Positions 15,356 through 23,898 of a stretch of 32,040 nt of DNA are shown piece after piece. How positions within the stretch are numbered: the first letter of the stretch is position 1; each line of letters opens with the position of its first letter. Both the position numbers and the translations under genes were made by a program. The notes below the pieces were generated by a model. It saw only the letters and a list, made by a program, of their open reading frames with translations. It was not told where the DNA came from and searched no databases. Source of the stretch: Candidatus Poseidoniaceae archaeon (lineage in GTDB: Archaea > Thermoplasmatota > Poseidoniia > Poseidoniales > Poseidoniaceae); contig JAPKCS010000024.1 of NCBI GenBank assembly GCA_028822845.1, positions 1-32,040 on the forward strand, read 5' to 3'.

Positions 15356-15955
15356 TCAGTACACAGAAAGAGCAGCGGTGATGTCGTCCATCACCAAACC
15401 CTGTTCTCTTGCAACGAGAGCAAGGCATGCCCAATGGCTGGCATAGGTGAGCGCCTTTGCCTTCCTTTGCGCCCTTCGCTCAACTTCCTCGATTGGCAGT
15501 TGTGATTGCCGAGCAATGAATTTGGTGAGCCGAGGTGTGAGCCGAGCCCGTGGGTCATTCGAATCCGCTTGGGTTGGTCGTGCTGGTTTTTGTGCCTGTG
15601 GTCGGGCTGATGTCTCGGGGAGTGGGGTTGACCTGGCTTCTGTGTCAGGTGTAATGTTGAGCGATTCTTGCCTCTTTTCGGGTTTGCACGGTTTGACCAA
15701 TCTGGACGGTCGAGGGAACCATCCCAACGGCGAGGTGACGCCTTCGAGGGGAACAGTCGGTGACAATTCATCCTCCTGCCCTGTCAGCCAACCTGCAGCG
15801 ATCAGGGCTTGGACACTCTGCTCTGCCTCTTCTGGCGATAGCCAATCCATGTCAAACGACATGATGCGTTCCAGATCAAGAGCATCAAGGGTCGAACCTT
15901 CCCTATAGCAAATGGCGAGCACCCTCAAGACATCTTCAACGTCTTCATGGGCCAT
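15356..15955 (-). CDS. DUF2240 family archaeal protein, 199 aa
   Basis: An N-terminal helical region (1-75) contains the DUF2240-like block SFDMDWLSPEEAEQSVQALI followed by GWLTGQEDELSP. A low-complexity Pro/Arg/Gln-rich linker (about 90-135) leads to a C-terminal helical segment (about 140-199) with TPRLTKFIARQSQLPIEEVE and ALVAREQGLVMDDI. The family is restricted to archaea and has no settled function; a winged-helix-like fold has been suggested, and the linker is unusually basic. The start is ATG 15955 (MAHEDVED); the in-frame TTG at 15967 is unlikely. The stop directly abuts the stop of the convergent RND gene. It lies downstream of the giant surface protein on the same strand with 48 bases between them. 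Confidence 0.75.
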   Translation of the reverse strand: MAHEDVEDVLRVLAICYREGSTLDALDLERIMSFDMDWLSPEEAEQSVQALIAAGWLTGQEDELSPTVPLEGVTSPLGWFPRPSRLVKPCKPEKRQESLNITPDTEARSTPLPETSARPQAQKPARPTQADSNDPRARLTPRLTKFIARQSQLPIEEVERRAQRKAKALTYASHWACLALVAREQGLVMDDITAALSVY

Positions 15956-16003
15956 GGTTGTCGACAAGTGCTCACCGTTGAAGAAGGTAAGCCAATGGCT
16001 TCA

Positions 16004-19000
16004 TCACTGAATTTTGGTGAACGATTTGTCTTCATTCATGCGCCATGTGCCACATTCCTCGCCGATGTACAGCGTTTCGTCGAGGCCGTAGTCGTATGCG
16101 CCACCCGGTGGGAGTTGAGACCACTCGTCTACGGTTGGGCCAACGGTTGAATCGGTTTCCTGATCGACAGGTTCGGGAACGAGAGCATCGAGTGCTGCCG
16201 CTCCATCGATCATGGGTGTTGTGTCATCGGAAACAGAGGGCGTTCGTCCAGGCGGTCCTTTCAAGCCAGCAGGTTTTGGTTTTGGTTCAGTGCTACGGTT
16301 TGGTGGTCCTTTGAGGGGCTTGGTCGATGTCGCTGTAGCGGTTGGACTTGGTTGGCTCAAATCAGATTCCAAATCAGAAGGATTCTTGCGTTTGAAAAGC
16401 AGGATTGCACCTGCCAGAAAGACCACGCCAATGCCGCTTCCAACAAGAGCCAAGCCCGAGCCAAATCCATCGCTTGTAGGGCTAAATGTTCGATTCCAGG
16501 CGTTGTTGTTTTCATTGACTTCCCAGATGGATTTCTCGGCATCAGCTTCGACATGGAGCGTCCATGTGCCGCTTGGAACATCGATGGTGCTGCGGAAGGT
16601 TCTGGCGGTGTTCATGCCGATTTCCGGAACAACTTCGCGCCCAATAAGGGACCGCTCGCCGTTGCTCTCAGCATAGATCGAGATGTTGAATGGTTCATCG
16701 ATTGCTTCTCCTGCGCTGACCAATTTGATTGCAATTCGCATGGTGCCACCAGCTTCCTTGCTGCCTGTCACCTCGACTCCGTCGATCACAACATCAGGTC
16801 CAACATTGCTCAGTGGCAGCACCAACCAAGGATCCAATTCCGAATTTCCAGTTGTGGCAACAAGTTCCCATCCCGCATCATCGCTCCCTTCAGCCCAACA
16901 AGCAATGTTGGCTTGAGTCGAGAGTAAGGACGGATCGCCAAGAGCACTGAAATCGAACAGGAAGGCAAACATTGTCTTTCCATCGAAGACGGTCGATGAT
17001 TCTCTGCTGAGCGTCAGCAGGGGCCAAGATTCGTCCAAGGATCGCACCTGGCAGGTCAGGGAGAGGTTCGAAGACCAAAGGTTAGCTTCTTCGATGTTGA
17101 CTCCAATTTCTACGCTGCTAAGATGGAAGCGTGAAAAGCCAGTGCTCAATGTCGAATCCAACAGACGTGGTGCTTCACCATCGATTCGAAGGGTTGGAAG
17201 TTCAATGGTGAGCAACTCCTTGATTGCGTATGGATCCCAAACACTGAGGGTCGTTTCAAACAAAAGGCCAGCACCGAGAGGGGCCTGGAATTCGATGGAT
17301 AAGGCCCCGTCGTTTGCTTCACCTGATGTGCCGCCCGACCAAGTGTCACTTTGCAATTTACCGTTCCAATATATGGACACTGGTCCAGTGTAACTGGTGT
17401 TGCTCAACGCATGATACATCGAGGCATTGAGTTGAATTGTTTCACCAGATACGATGCTCCAACCTTCGGTGATGTCGCCTTGTGCCGCACCTTCGATGTC
17501 CATCAATGATTCAAGAACCACATTCATCTCTCGTTCCAATGTCCATTGCTGCTCATACAGAACTGAGTTCATGCCATCGTAATCTTCAACGATAATTTCG
17601 ACCCTTCCATCATGCGTGCCTGGGGTGGCGAACGTCCAGTCGATGGAGGCATGGAAGTCGATGACAATGGTGTCACCAACGCTTGCTGTGCATGTTGGAG
17701 CAGCTTGAATTCGTGCATCGAGGGCTTCGCAGGTGTCAAGATTGGCGTTGTACCTTAGGCCAAGGGTTGCATCGTTCCCGAAAAGCATGGTCACTCTGGT
17801 GATGTCGCTCAGCTTGTTGGTATCGGTCACCTCCACTCGCCATCCAAAGGCCTTGGTTGGCTCCAACCGTGCCGTGTCTGGGTTCTGCCCTTCACCGATG
17901 GCTACGTAGTTCAGAACCTGCGCCTTTGATGGCGTTCGGCTTTCCCATCCAAGTGTTCCATTGGCAGCAGATGATTCTCCGATGCTGTAACCGGCAAGAT
18001 CTGTTCCTTTCAACCAAATACGGACCTTTTGATGGTCGTCATTGACTGAATCATTGACAACAAACGTGACCGTCCACTCATTATCGAGGTTGGTCAGTGC
18101 AAAAGGATGGGTTTGGTATTCAGTCTGTTCTGCTGCACCGTTGCTCGAGGTATCATGGATGCCTTCAATCCAAAGGAATCCCTGGAGGGTCTGGTTTGAA
18201 AACCCTCCTACATCATTGTAGGTGAGGGAGACAGAGCGTTGGTTTTGCTGATTTGAATAAGCCCCCATGTTTGGAGTGGTGCTGGTCAGCACGGGCGCTT
18301 CAATGTTGATTTGGACACTCTGATTGTAAGCAAGAACCACGAGTTCTAAATCATCTGAAGTACGTGCTTCGAGCCAAATTCTTGCATCACCTGAAGTACC
18401 GTTTGGAATCAAGGCATTGATCGCTGTCGTTTCCCCAGTGGTCAGTGTTGTCCAAGCGCCGAGGTTGGTGTATGATGCACCTCCAAGTGCTTGGGTCGCC
18501 ACAACATCGACGTTGATCCTCGCCTCGATGAGGCCATTGAGTAACCTGGCCGCTGAATTTGCAAATGAATGATCGACCATCGCAGTCATCGGTGCATCTC
18601 CGGGATAGGTCTCACCATCCTCGACCGAAGCACCCCCTTCGCTGCTAAAACTGGATGTGAGGTTGATGATTTCGACTTTCAATTGTTTGTCAATGGTGGT
18701 GCTTGTTGATGCGATGTGGGTTGTGTTCTGCATCCCTGCTGTACCAACACCCATGCGAAGGTGTGGTGTCATGACACCATCATTCACGGCGAACGACCAA
18801 GCCACAGTGTCGCCTTGAGGTCCGTTTGTGTGGGAGGCGAACAGGTCGCCTGTCCGAATCATTCCATCTGGATCCTCGATGAGAAGGGACGATGTGGCCG
18901 GGTCGTAGGAAAGGACCGCAGTGTCCAGACCAACAATGCTGTAGCCGTCTTCATTGGTTGGTTGAATGGTTAATGTGTAGGTCGAAGAGGTTGCATAGGA

Positions 19001-20689
19001 TGAATGGAAGGTTTCCACGACGGTGACTGCTGCATTCGGGTTCAATATGCTTGGTGGTGATGTGAGGAACCCTGCTTCCTCTGAACCAACGCTGATGTGA
19101 TCCAATGTGGGTGTGGTCCAAGCTTTCAATTCGCTTGTCCCAAATGTGATTTGGTATTGGATCAATGAATCTCCAAGATTGGCATCGGTGATGGTATGGT
19201 TTCCAATCTCAAGGAATTCTGAACTTTGATTTGGCCCGAGCGGGCGCCAAAGTCCGTTGCTCATATCCGCAATGCTTGCTCCAGTTTTGTACTGCATTTT
19301 CAGGGAAGTGTTCTGAGGTGTGATGCCCGCAAAATCAATCCAAAGCGGTGTTGCACTGCCTTCACTCCCTGTGCGAAGGTCAAACATGTCTGAGAGGAGC
19401 GAACCAGATTGGCTGCTGGGGTTTTCATGAACTGCAGAGGTATCTGAATACGAGGTGCTCCATGAACTAAAGCGCCAGGTTGATTCATCACCACCTGCGT
19501 ACAGTAACGAGCCATTTACATTGATTAAATCAAAATCATACATGGAGGTGTGGAGGGCGCCATGGGCGTGGAGTGTTCCAGTGAAGGGATTGTAACCTCG
19601 AACTTGGTCATATTGACCTGAACTTGAAACACCACCGGCGATTATGATTTCGTCATTGTGGACCACAGCCGCATGTGCGGCTATTTTGAACGGTAAATCA
19701 GACCCGTTGCTCCACATGTTGGTCACTGGATCATAAATCTCAGTGTGATTGGCAGGGGCTGTTGTGGTTTGATTCAATGCAGCGTCAAACAGACGAACAA
19801 AACCCCCAAGCGCATACAATTTACCGTGGTATGTTACCAGTTCGAATGAATGACGAGGGGCACTCATGTTGGCCATGGAGTCCCAAACATCGGTGGCAGG
19901 ATTGTACCGCATTGTCCGGTTTGATAGATCCGAACGATCTTGTCGACTGACTCCGCCCGCTACGTAAATGAAACCATTCAGTGTGTCCATGCCTGCGAGA
20001 CCAACTCCAGTTGTGGCTGGCATTGAAGTTCCATCGGTCCAATTGCCGGTGTCTGGGTCGTAGATGTGGACGATGCCTTCGCTTCGAACTTCAGGGGTCA
20101 CAAAGGGATGATAATCACCAATCGAGTAAATTTTCCCCTCAACCGTGACGCATTCATGATATGCCTGGGCTTGGGGGAGTGTGTCAGTGTTTGGGCTCCA
20201 AGTTTGGTTGCCCATTTGGAACTCCTCAATGAAATTTGTCGATTCCTCATCACCTGATGCACTTGGATTTGGGTCATAGCGTCCACCAATGAGCCAAGAA
20301 TCACCGGTCCCCTCGTTTAGGGCTAAACAACCAGCAGTTCGCCGGAACATCATGGCAGGCGATGGTACTGTTTGGAAATTGATGATTGGGCGGTTGAGGG
20401 CAGGCTCACCATCGTGGCTGTTCACGGTGATGTTGGAAGGCGTGAAACCATCACTGGCATTGAATCCAGATGAAATGGCGGTCACTTCCATCGGCTCATC
20501 GATTGAATTCAACGCTTCGATCGTCGAAGGTTGAACTGTACCGGTGTATGGCATCAGCAACATGGCTAAAACCGCCCAAAAAACGAAGGCGATTTGCTTT
20601 GCCAAGGGTGTGGCCATGGACGAGGACTCCGTAGGCGCTTCAAGAGACTTGCGTGCCTTTGACACGCTGGCACGATTGACATTCTTCAA
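16004..20689 (-). CDS. Giant surface protein with Kelch propeller, CARDB domain, TM helix and cytoplasmic tail, 1561 aa
   Basis: An N-terminal signal or anchor helix (about 33-49) follows a basic start. Residues of about 110-420 form a Kelch beta-propeller, with six GG/GD-turn repeats such as SWLIGG, YVAGGVS, YALGGF, IIIAGGVS and LLYAGGDES. A long run of beta-sandwich domains follows. A CARDB-like domain sits before the membrane (about 1300-1410), ending in the marker WEVNENNNAWNRTF. One TM helix (about 1409-1430, then KRKN) leads into a cytoplasmic tail of about 130 residues: Pro/Thr/Lys-rich low complexity, then an acidic block and a small end module (YDYGLDETLYIGEECGTW). The outside part suggests adhesion, polymer binding or support; the inside module suggests contact with a cytoplasmic partner. 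Start 20689 is the first in-frame ATG; ATG at residue 25 (20617) is also possible. Confidence 0.85.
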   Translation of the reverse strand: MKNVNRASVSKARKSLEAPTESSSMATPLAKQIAFVFWAVLAMLLMPYTGTVQPSTIEALNSIDEPMEVTAISSGFNASDGFTPSNITVNSHDGEPALNRPIINFQTVPSPAMMFRRTAGCLALNEGTGDSWLIGGRYDPNPSASGDEESTNFIEEFQMGNQTWSPNTDTLPQAQAYHECVTVEGKIYSIGDYHPFVTPEVRSEGIVHIYDPDTGNWTDGTSMPATTGVGLAGMDTLNGFIYVAGGVSRQDRSDLSNRTMRYNPATDVWDSMANMSAPRHSFELVTYHGKLYALGGFVRLFDAALNQTTTAPANHTEIYDPVTNMWSNGSDLPFKIAAHAAVVHNDEIIIAGGVSSSGQYDQVRGYNPFTGTLHAHGALHTSMYDFDLINVNGSLLYAGGDESTWRFSSWSTSYSDTSAVHENPSSQSGSLLSDMFDLRTGSEGSATPLWIDFAGITPQNTSLKMQYKTGASIADMSNGLWRPLGPNQSSEFLEIGNHTITDANLGDSLIQYQITFGTSELKAWTTPTLDHISVGSEEAGFLTSPPSILNPNAAVTVVETFHSSYATSSTYTLTIQPTNEDGYSIVGLDTAVLSYDPATSSLLIEDPDGMIRTGDLFASHTNGPQGDTVAWSFAVNDGVMTPHLRMGVGTAGMQNTTHIASTSTTIDKQLKVEIINLTSSFSSEGGASVEDGETYPGDAPMTAMVDHSFANSAARLLNGLIEARINVDVVATQALGGASYTNLGAWTTLTTGETTAINALIPNGTSGDARIWLEARTSDDLELVVLAYNQSVQINIEAPVLTSTTPNMGAYSNQQNQRSVSLTYNDVGGFSNQTLQGFLWIEGIHDTSSNGAAEQTEYQTHPFALTNLDNEWTVTFVVNDSVNDDHQKVRIWLKGTDLAGYSIGESSAANGTLGWESRTPSKAQVLNYVAIGEGQNPDTARLEPTKAFGWRVEVTDTNKLSDITRVTMLFGNDATLGLRYNANLDTCEALDARIQAAPTCTASVGDTIVIDFHASIDWTFATPGTHDGRVEIIVEDYDGMNSVLYEQQWTLEREMNVVLESLMDIEGAAQGDITEGWSIVSGETIQLNASMYHALSNTSYTGPVSIYWNGKLQSDTWSGGTSGEANDGALSIEFQAPLGAGLLFETTLSVWDPYAIKELLTIELPTLRIDGEAPRLLDSTLSTGFSRFHLSSVEIGVNIEEANLWSSNLSLTCQVRSLDESWPLLTLSRESSTVFDGKTMFAFLFDFSALGDPSLLSTQANIACWAEGSDDAGWELVATTGNSELDPWLVLPLSNVGPDVVIDGVEVTGSKEAGGTMRIAIKLVSAGEAIDEPFNISIYAESNGERSLIGREVVPEIGMNTARTFRSTIDVPSGTWTLHVEADAEKSIWEVNENNNAWNRTFSPTSDGFGSGLALVGSGIGVVFLAGAILLFKRKNPSDLESDLSQPSPTATATSTKPLKGPPNRSTEPKPKPAGLKGPPGRTPSVSDDTTPMIDGAAALDALVPEPVDQETDSTVGPTVDEWSQLPPGGAYDYGLDETLYIGEECGTWRMNEDKSFTKIQ

Positions 20690-20769
20690 AGACCCTCGAG
20701 CGTGAAAATGAATGCGTCGTCCATAGGTTCATCCCTTACGACCTGTTGCGCCGCGTTGGAGGACTTGGA

Positions 20770-22101
20770 TTGACACGTGAGTACATTGCCCGTGACCCTC
20801 GAACCGGTCTTCCGTTGAACGTTGCTACAACAAAGCACGTCGACAAAAAGATTGTCAGTCAAACAGGCCCTTGGGTCAGCATTCCCGATGGACAAATTCT
20901 CCCATTGGCCAGAGGCGAAATCGATCAGGTTGAATCCCGCTACTTAGACAAAAACCATACCCACGGTCGTGCGGCTGGCGTCCGGGCCTTGGGACGGTTG
21001 AAAGGTCGTTCGATACATGATGCTCACAGCGCGCTTATGTTGGCGTTTGAAAGCGACGAGGTGGATGTACGGGTCGCAGCGCTCGAGGTGCTTCCCGAAA
21101 TAGCAGTTCGTAAATCTGACGAACTCTTTGACTGGCTCTCCGTTCTGCTCGATGATACTGACGCCGAAGTTCGCACTGCAGCAAGTCGATGCTTGACACT
21201 CACAGCCCCTGTTTTCCCTTCAGCAGTCGAAACAATCCTTGGGAATGAACTTCGCTCATCGCAACGGGAGCGCTTTGATGCTGCTTGGGCAGGTTTGCAT
21301 GCCTTGGGTGAAACTTGGCCCGAAGTCGTCGTCAGCCATGTGGACACCTTATTGCTCGAAGAAGATCCAAAGTTGCGTCGTAAGGCTGCAGGTTTGCTTA
21401 GGCGCGTCGTTTCACGTGGTGGGTCACCTGTGTGGGACTTGATCTCCTGGTCACTCAACGACATTGACGTCGAAGTTCGAAGGATTGCAGCTCGGACGCT
21501 TCCGAGCCTTGCGAAGCGTGAATCACGAATCGCAACAGTGTTTGCCGAACGGGCGATGGTTGATGTCGATGCTAAGGTGCGCTTGAGTGGAATCAAGGCT
21601 CTTCAATCGGTCGACACCGACCATGGTCGAGCCAGGGAATTGGTTGTCAAAGGCTCCACCTCGAAAGATCTTCAAGTTCGCAAAGCCTGTGTGGATTTAT
21701 TGCCACGGCTGTTCGGCGAAGATGTGCTTCGAACAATGGCCATCGACCTGCTCAAAACCGAGACCGAAGGAAGCATCATTGCCTCGCTTAAGGAAATGGT
21801 CTTTGACGCTTCAATCGAGGGGACAGAGGCGCAGAAAAATGCCCAGTTGGCACCAGCCGCTGCCGTCCCTGCCATCGATCGAGAAATTGCGGAAGCTCAT
21901 GGCGTTCAAATCGGTCTCGACCCAATCCGACCTGACACCGCTGAGGCCAAAGAAAAGGCGGCGAAAGAAAAGGCCGCTGCAGAGGCTACGGCGGCCCAAC
22001 AAGCACCAGGCGCTTACCGTGCGGTTTCTCAAGACGAAATGATGGGATACGACGATGAATTCGTCGATGAAGAGCCTGAAACAGATGATGAATACTTCTG
22101 A
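20770..22101 (+). CDS. HEAT-repeat scaffold protein, 443 aa
   Basis: The product is an alpha-solenoid. About six HEAT-type repeats are visible, each with the D-x-D/E-V-R-x-x-A pattern: DEVDVRVAALEVLPEIA, DDTDAEVRTAASRCL, EEDPKLRRKAAGLL, NDIDVEVRRIAARTLPSLA, VDVDAKVRLSGIKAL and SKDLQVRKACVDLL. A low-complexity Ala/Lys/Glu helix (EAKEKAAKEKAAAEA) and a very acidic end follow. No signal or membrane helix is present, so it is a cytoplasmic binding platform. No ATG exists near the start; TTG 20770 is chosen because GGAGGA at 20758-20763 sits six bases before it. TTG 20746 is an alternative giving eight more residues. It is divergent from the giant surface protein. Confidence 0.8.
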   Translation: MTREYIARDPRTGLPLNVATTKHVDKKIVSQTGPWVSIPDGQILPLARGEIDQVESRYLDKNHTHGRAAGVRALGRLKGRSIHDAHSALMLAFESDEVDVRVAALEVLPEIAVRKSDELFDWLSVLLDDTDAEVRTAASRCLTLTAPVFPSAVETILGNELRSSQRERFDAAWAGLHALGETWPEVVVSHVDTLLLEEDPKLRRKAAGLLRRVVSRGGSPVWDLISWSLNDIDVEVRRIAARTLPSLAKRESRIATVFAERAMVDVDAKVRLSGIKALQSVDTDHGRARELVVKGSTSKDLQVRKACVDLLPRLFGEDVLRTMAIDLLKTETEGSIIASLKEMVFDASIEGTEAQKNAQLAPAAAVPAIDREIAEAHGVQIGLDPIRPDTAEAKEKAAKEKAAAEATAAQQAPGAYRAVSQDEMMGYDDEFVDEEPETDDEYF

Positions 22102-22106
22102 TTCCT

Positions 22107-22140
22107 GGCAATCGTTGCCGCATCGTTCACTCTTTTTATG
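22107..22140 (+). terminator. Stem-loop plus T run after HEAT gene; the T run may also be a TATA box
   Basis: GGCAA (22107-22111) and TTGCC (22115-22119) form a short stem, and a TTTTT tract follows at 22133-22137, six bases after the HEAT gene stop. The same CTTTTTATG stretch (22132-22140) is a fair TATA-like box for the small gene at 22195, about 55 bases before its ATG. The two readings are compatible. Confidence 0.35.
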
Positions 22141-22194
22141 TCGGCATGGTTAAGAAGGGAGTATCAGTGGGCGGCTTGCTTAGAGGTACTTACG

Positions 22195-22410
22195 ATGAGT
22201 TCAGGTGCATTCAACGACAAAGAAGAACAGTTTGACCGCTTGTGGGATGGAATCACTCCTAAGGGGATCAACCGCAACAAATCACTCAAGTTCCGACAAT
22301 ACATTCTCGAACATGTTCGCCAAACAAAGCGTCCAATGAACCGTGAAAATGCACGTAAGTATTGGATGGGCATTCTTCAACAAGAAATCAAAGAACGCGA
22401 CAACTACTGA
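22195..22410 (+). CDS. Small basic protein of unknown function, 71 aa
   Basis: I do not recognise the family. The protein is highly charged and predicted helical: NDKEEQFDRLWDGI, then GINRNKSLKFRQYILEHVRQ, then MNRENARKYWMGILQQEIKE. Three short helices would fit a helical bundle of DNA- or RNA-binding type. The start is ATG 22195 (MSSGAFND), preceded by GAGGT at 22183-22187; an in-frame ATG at 22138 is less likely because it uses the presumed promoter region. It ends 65 bases before the DEAD-box helicase gene on the same strand. Confidence 0.72.
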   Translation: MSSGAFNDKEEQFDRLWDGITPKGINRNKSLKFRQYILEHVRQTKRPMNRENARKYWMGILQQEIKERDNY

Positions 22411-22475
22411 TTCCACTCGATTGGGTTACCACCGTCTCGGCGACCCACTCTAACCACCGAGACGGAGATGATACC

Positions 22476-23897
22476 ATGTTCACCAAAACCCGCTTCGATT
22501 CTTGGGACCTACCAGCATCTTTGTTGAAAGGCCTCGCCGATCTTGAATGGACCCACGCTACGCAAGTCCAGAAAGACACCATTCCATTGGCCCGTCGCGG
22601 CCTCGACGTCATCGGACAAGCCCGAACTGGATCGGGTAAAACCGCAGCTTTCGGTCTCCCTATCCTCGAGCGTTGCCAACCAACTGGTACCCTTCAAGCA
22701 CTTATTTTGACCCCAACACGTGAACTTGCAAACCAAGTCGCTCAGGAACTGGTCGCTCTGCAAGGTACCACTGGCCTTTCGATTCAAACTGTCTATGGCG
22801 GTACTGACCTCGAAAAGCAAGCACGTTCCCTCGGTGAGGGAGTCGACATCATCGTCGGCACACCAGGCCGTGTGATGGACATGAGCGAACGTGGCCACAT
22901 TGATTTGGCAGCCGCTCCCTTGTTTTGCCTCGATGAAGCAGACCGAATGCTGGACATGGGTTTCTTCCCTGACATCATGTGGGTCATGGAGCGTATGACC
23001 AGTCGAACACAGACACTCCTCTTCTCCGCCACCTTCCCTCAGGAAATCATCGATACTGCCAATGAATTCATGAACGATCCTGAGTTTGTCCTCACCAACA
23101 CCGAGGAACTCGATATTCCCCCGATTGACATGTACAGTGTTCGAATTGGCCGAGGCAACAAACTTTGGGTCCTCGGGCGTTTGCTCGCACGCATGACTGG
23201 TGAAGACCAAACCATCATCTTCTGCAACACCAAGCGCATGGTCGACTTGGCAGTTCAACGCTTGAACAAGCATGGTTTTTCTGTTGAAGGCCTCCACGGA
23301 GATTTGAATCAGAACCAACGTGAGAAAATCCTCACTCGCTACAAGGCTGGCGAATTCAAAACCATCGTGGCTACCGACGTAGCGGCTCGTGGTCTTGACG
23401 TCGATGGCATCACCCTCGTTGTCAACTACGATCTTCCCGTCGACCTTGATTCATTCATTCACCGGGTTGGCCGCACAGGACGAATTGGCCGCACAGGCGA
23501 AGCATGGAGCCTTGTTTCACGCGATGACGCCCCCCAACTCTCCAAAATTATGGTGACCTATGGGTTGGACATCATCGAAAGCGAAACTCCTGAACTTCCA
23601 GAAGGCATGACCAGCGATATCGTCAAGCGACAGGATGACTTTGGCGAAACTGCAGACGTCTTCGGATTCGTGACCCTCGAATTAACCATCGAACCTTCTC
23701 AAGCCGGCTCATCTCGAGCTGTCTCTCAATGGTTTACCGATGCTCTTCGTTGCGATGCCATGGCGATTGGAGACGTTCATTTCGAAGGTTCCTCAACCTT
23801 CATCAGCATTCATACAAGCAAGGTTGGACTTGCGATGAAGGCGCTTGAAAAGCGAGAAATGTCTGGACAGCGTGTCGCTGCCACCATTGTCGAGTGA
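22476..23897 (+). CDS. DEAD-box ATP-dependent RNA helicase with DbpA-like C-terminal domain
   Basis: This RNA helicase of 473 aa unwinds or remodels RNA with ATP. The full motif set is visible: Q motif (THATQVQKDTIP), motif I ARTGSGKT (49-56), Ia PTRELA (80-85), Ib TPGR (129-132), DEAD (153-156), SAT in LFSATFP (about 185), then ATDVAARGLDV and HRVGRTGRIGRTG in the second RecA domain. After the helicase core a segment of about 70 residues ends in AIGDVHFEGSSTFISI and a GQRVAATIVE tail. This has the alpha/beta pattern of the RNA-binding domain of DbpA/DeaD-type helicases, which grip 23S rRNA. The start is ATG 22476, nine bases after GGAG; the longer frame to 22362 overlaps the preceding gene. 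It probably acts in ribosome assembly or RNA decay. Confidence 0.95.
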   Translation: MFTKTRFDSWDLPASLLKGLADLEWTHATQVQKDTIPLARRGLDVIGQARTGSGKTAAFGLPILERCQPTGTLQALILTPTRELANQVAQELVALQGTTGLSIQTVYGGTDLEKQARSLGEGVDIIVGTPGRVMDMSERGHIDLAAAPLFCLDEADRMLDMGFFPDIMWVMERMTSRTQTLLFSATFPQEIIDTANEFMNDPEFVLTNTEELDIPPIDMYSVRIGRGNKLWVLGRLLARMTGEDQTIIFCNTKRMVDLAVQRLNKHGFSVEGLHGDLNQNQREKILTRYKAGEFKTIVATDVAARGLDVDGITLVVNYDLPVDLDSFIHRVGRTGRIGRTGEAWSLVSRDDAPQLSKIMVTYGLDIIESETPELPEGMTSDIVKRQDDFGETADVFGFVTLELTIEPSQAGSSRAVSQWFTDALRCDAMAIGDVHFEGSSTFISIHTSKVGLAMKALEKREMSGQRVAATIVE

Positions 23898-23898
23898 T

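Noticed and set aside
22509-23318. 269-codon minus-strand frame inside the helicase
   Set aside because: It is antisense to invariant helicase motifs; the long open frame follows from codon bias of the true gene.
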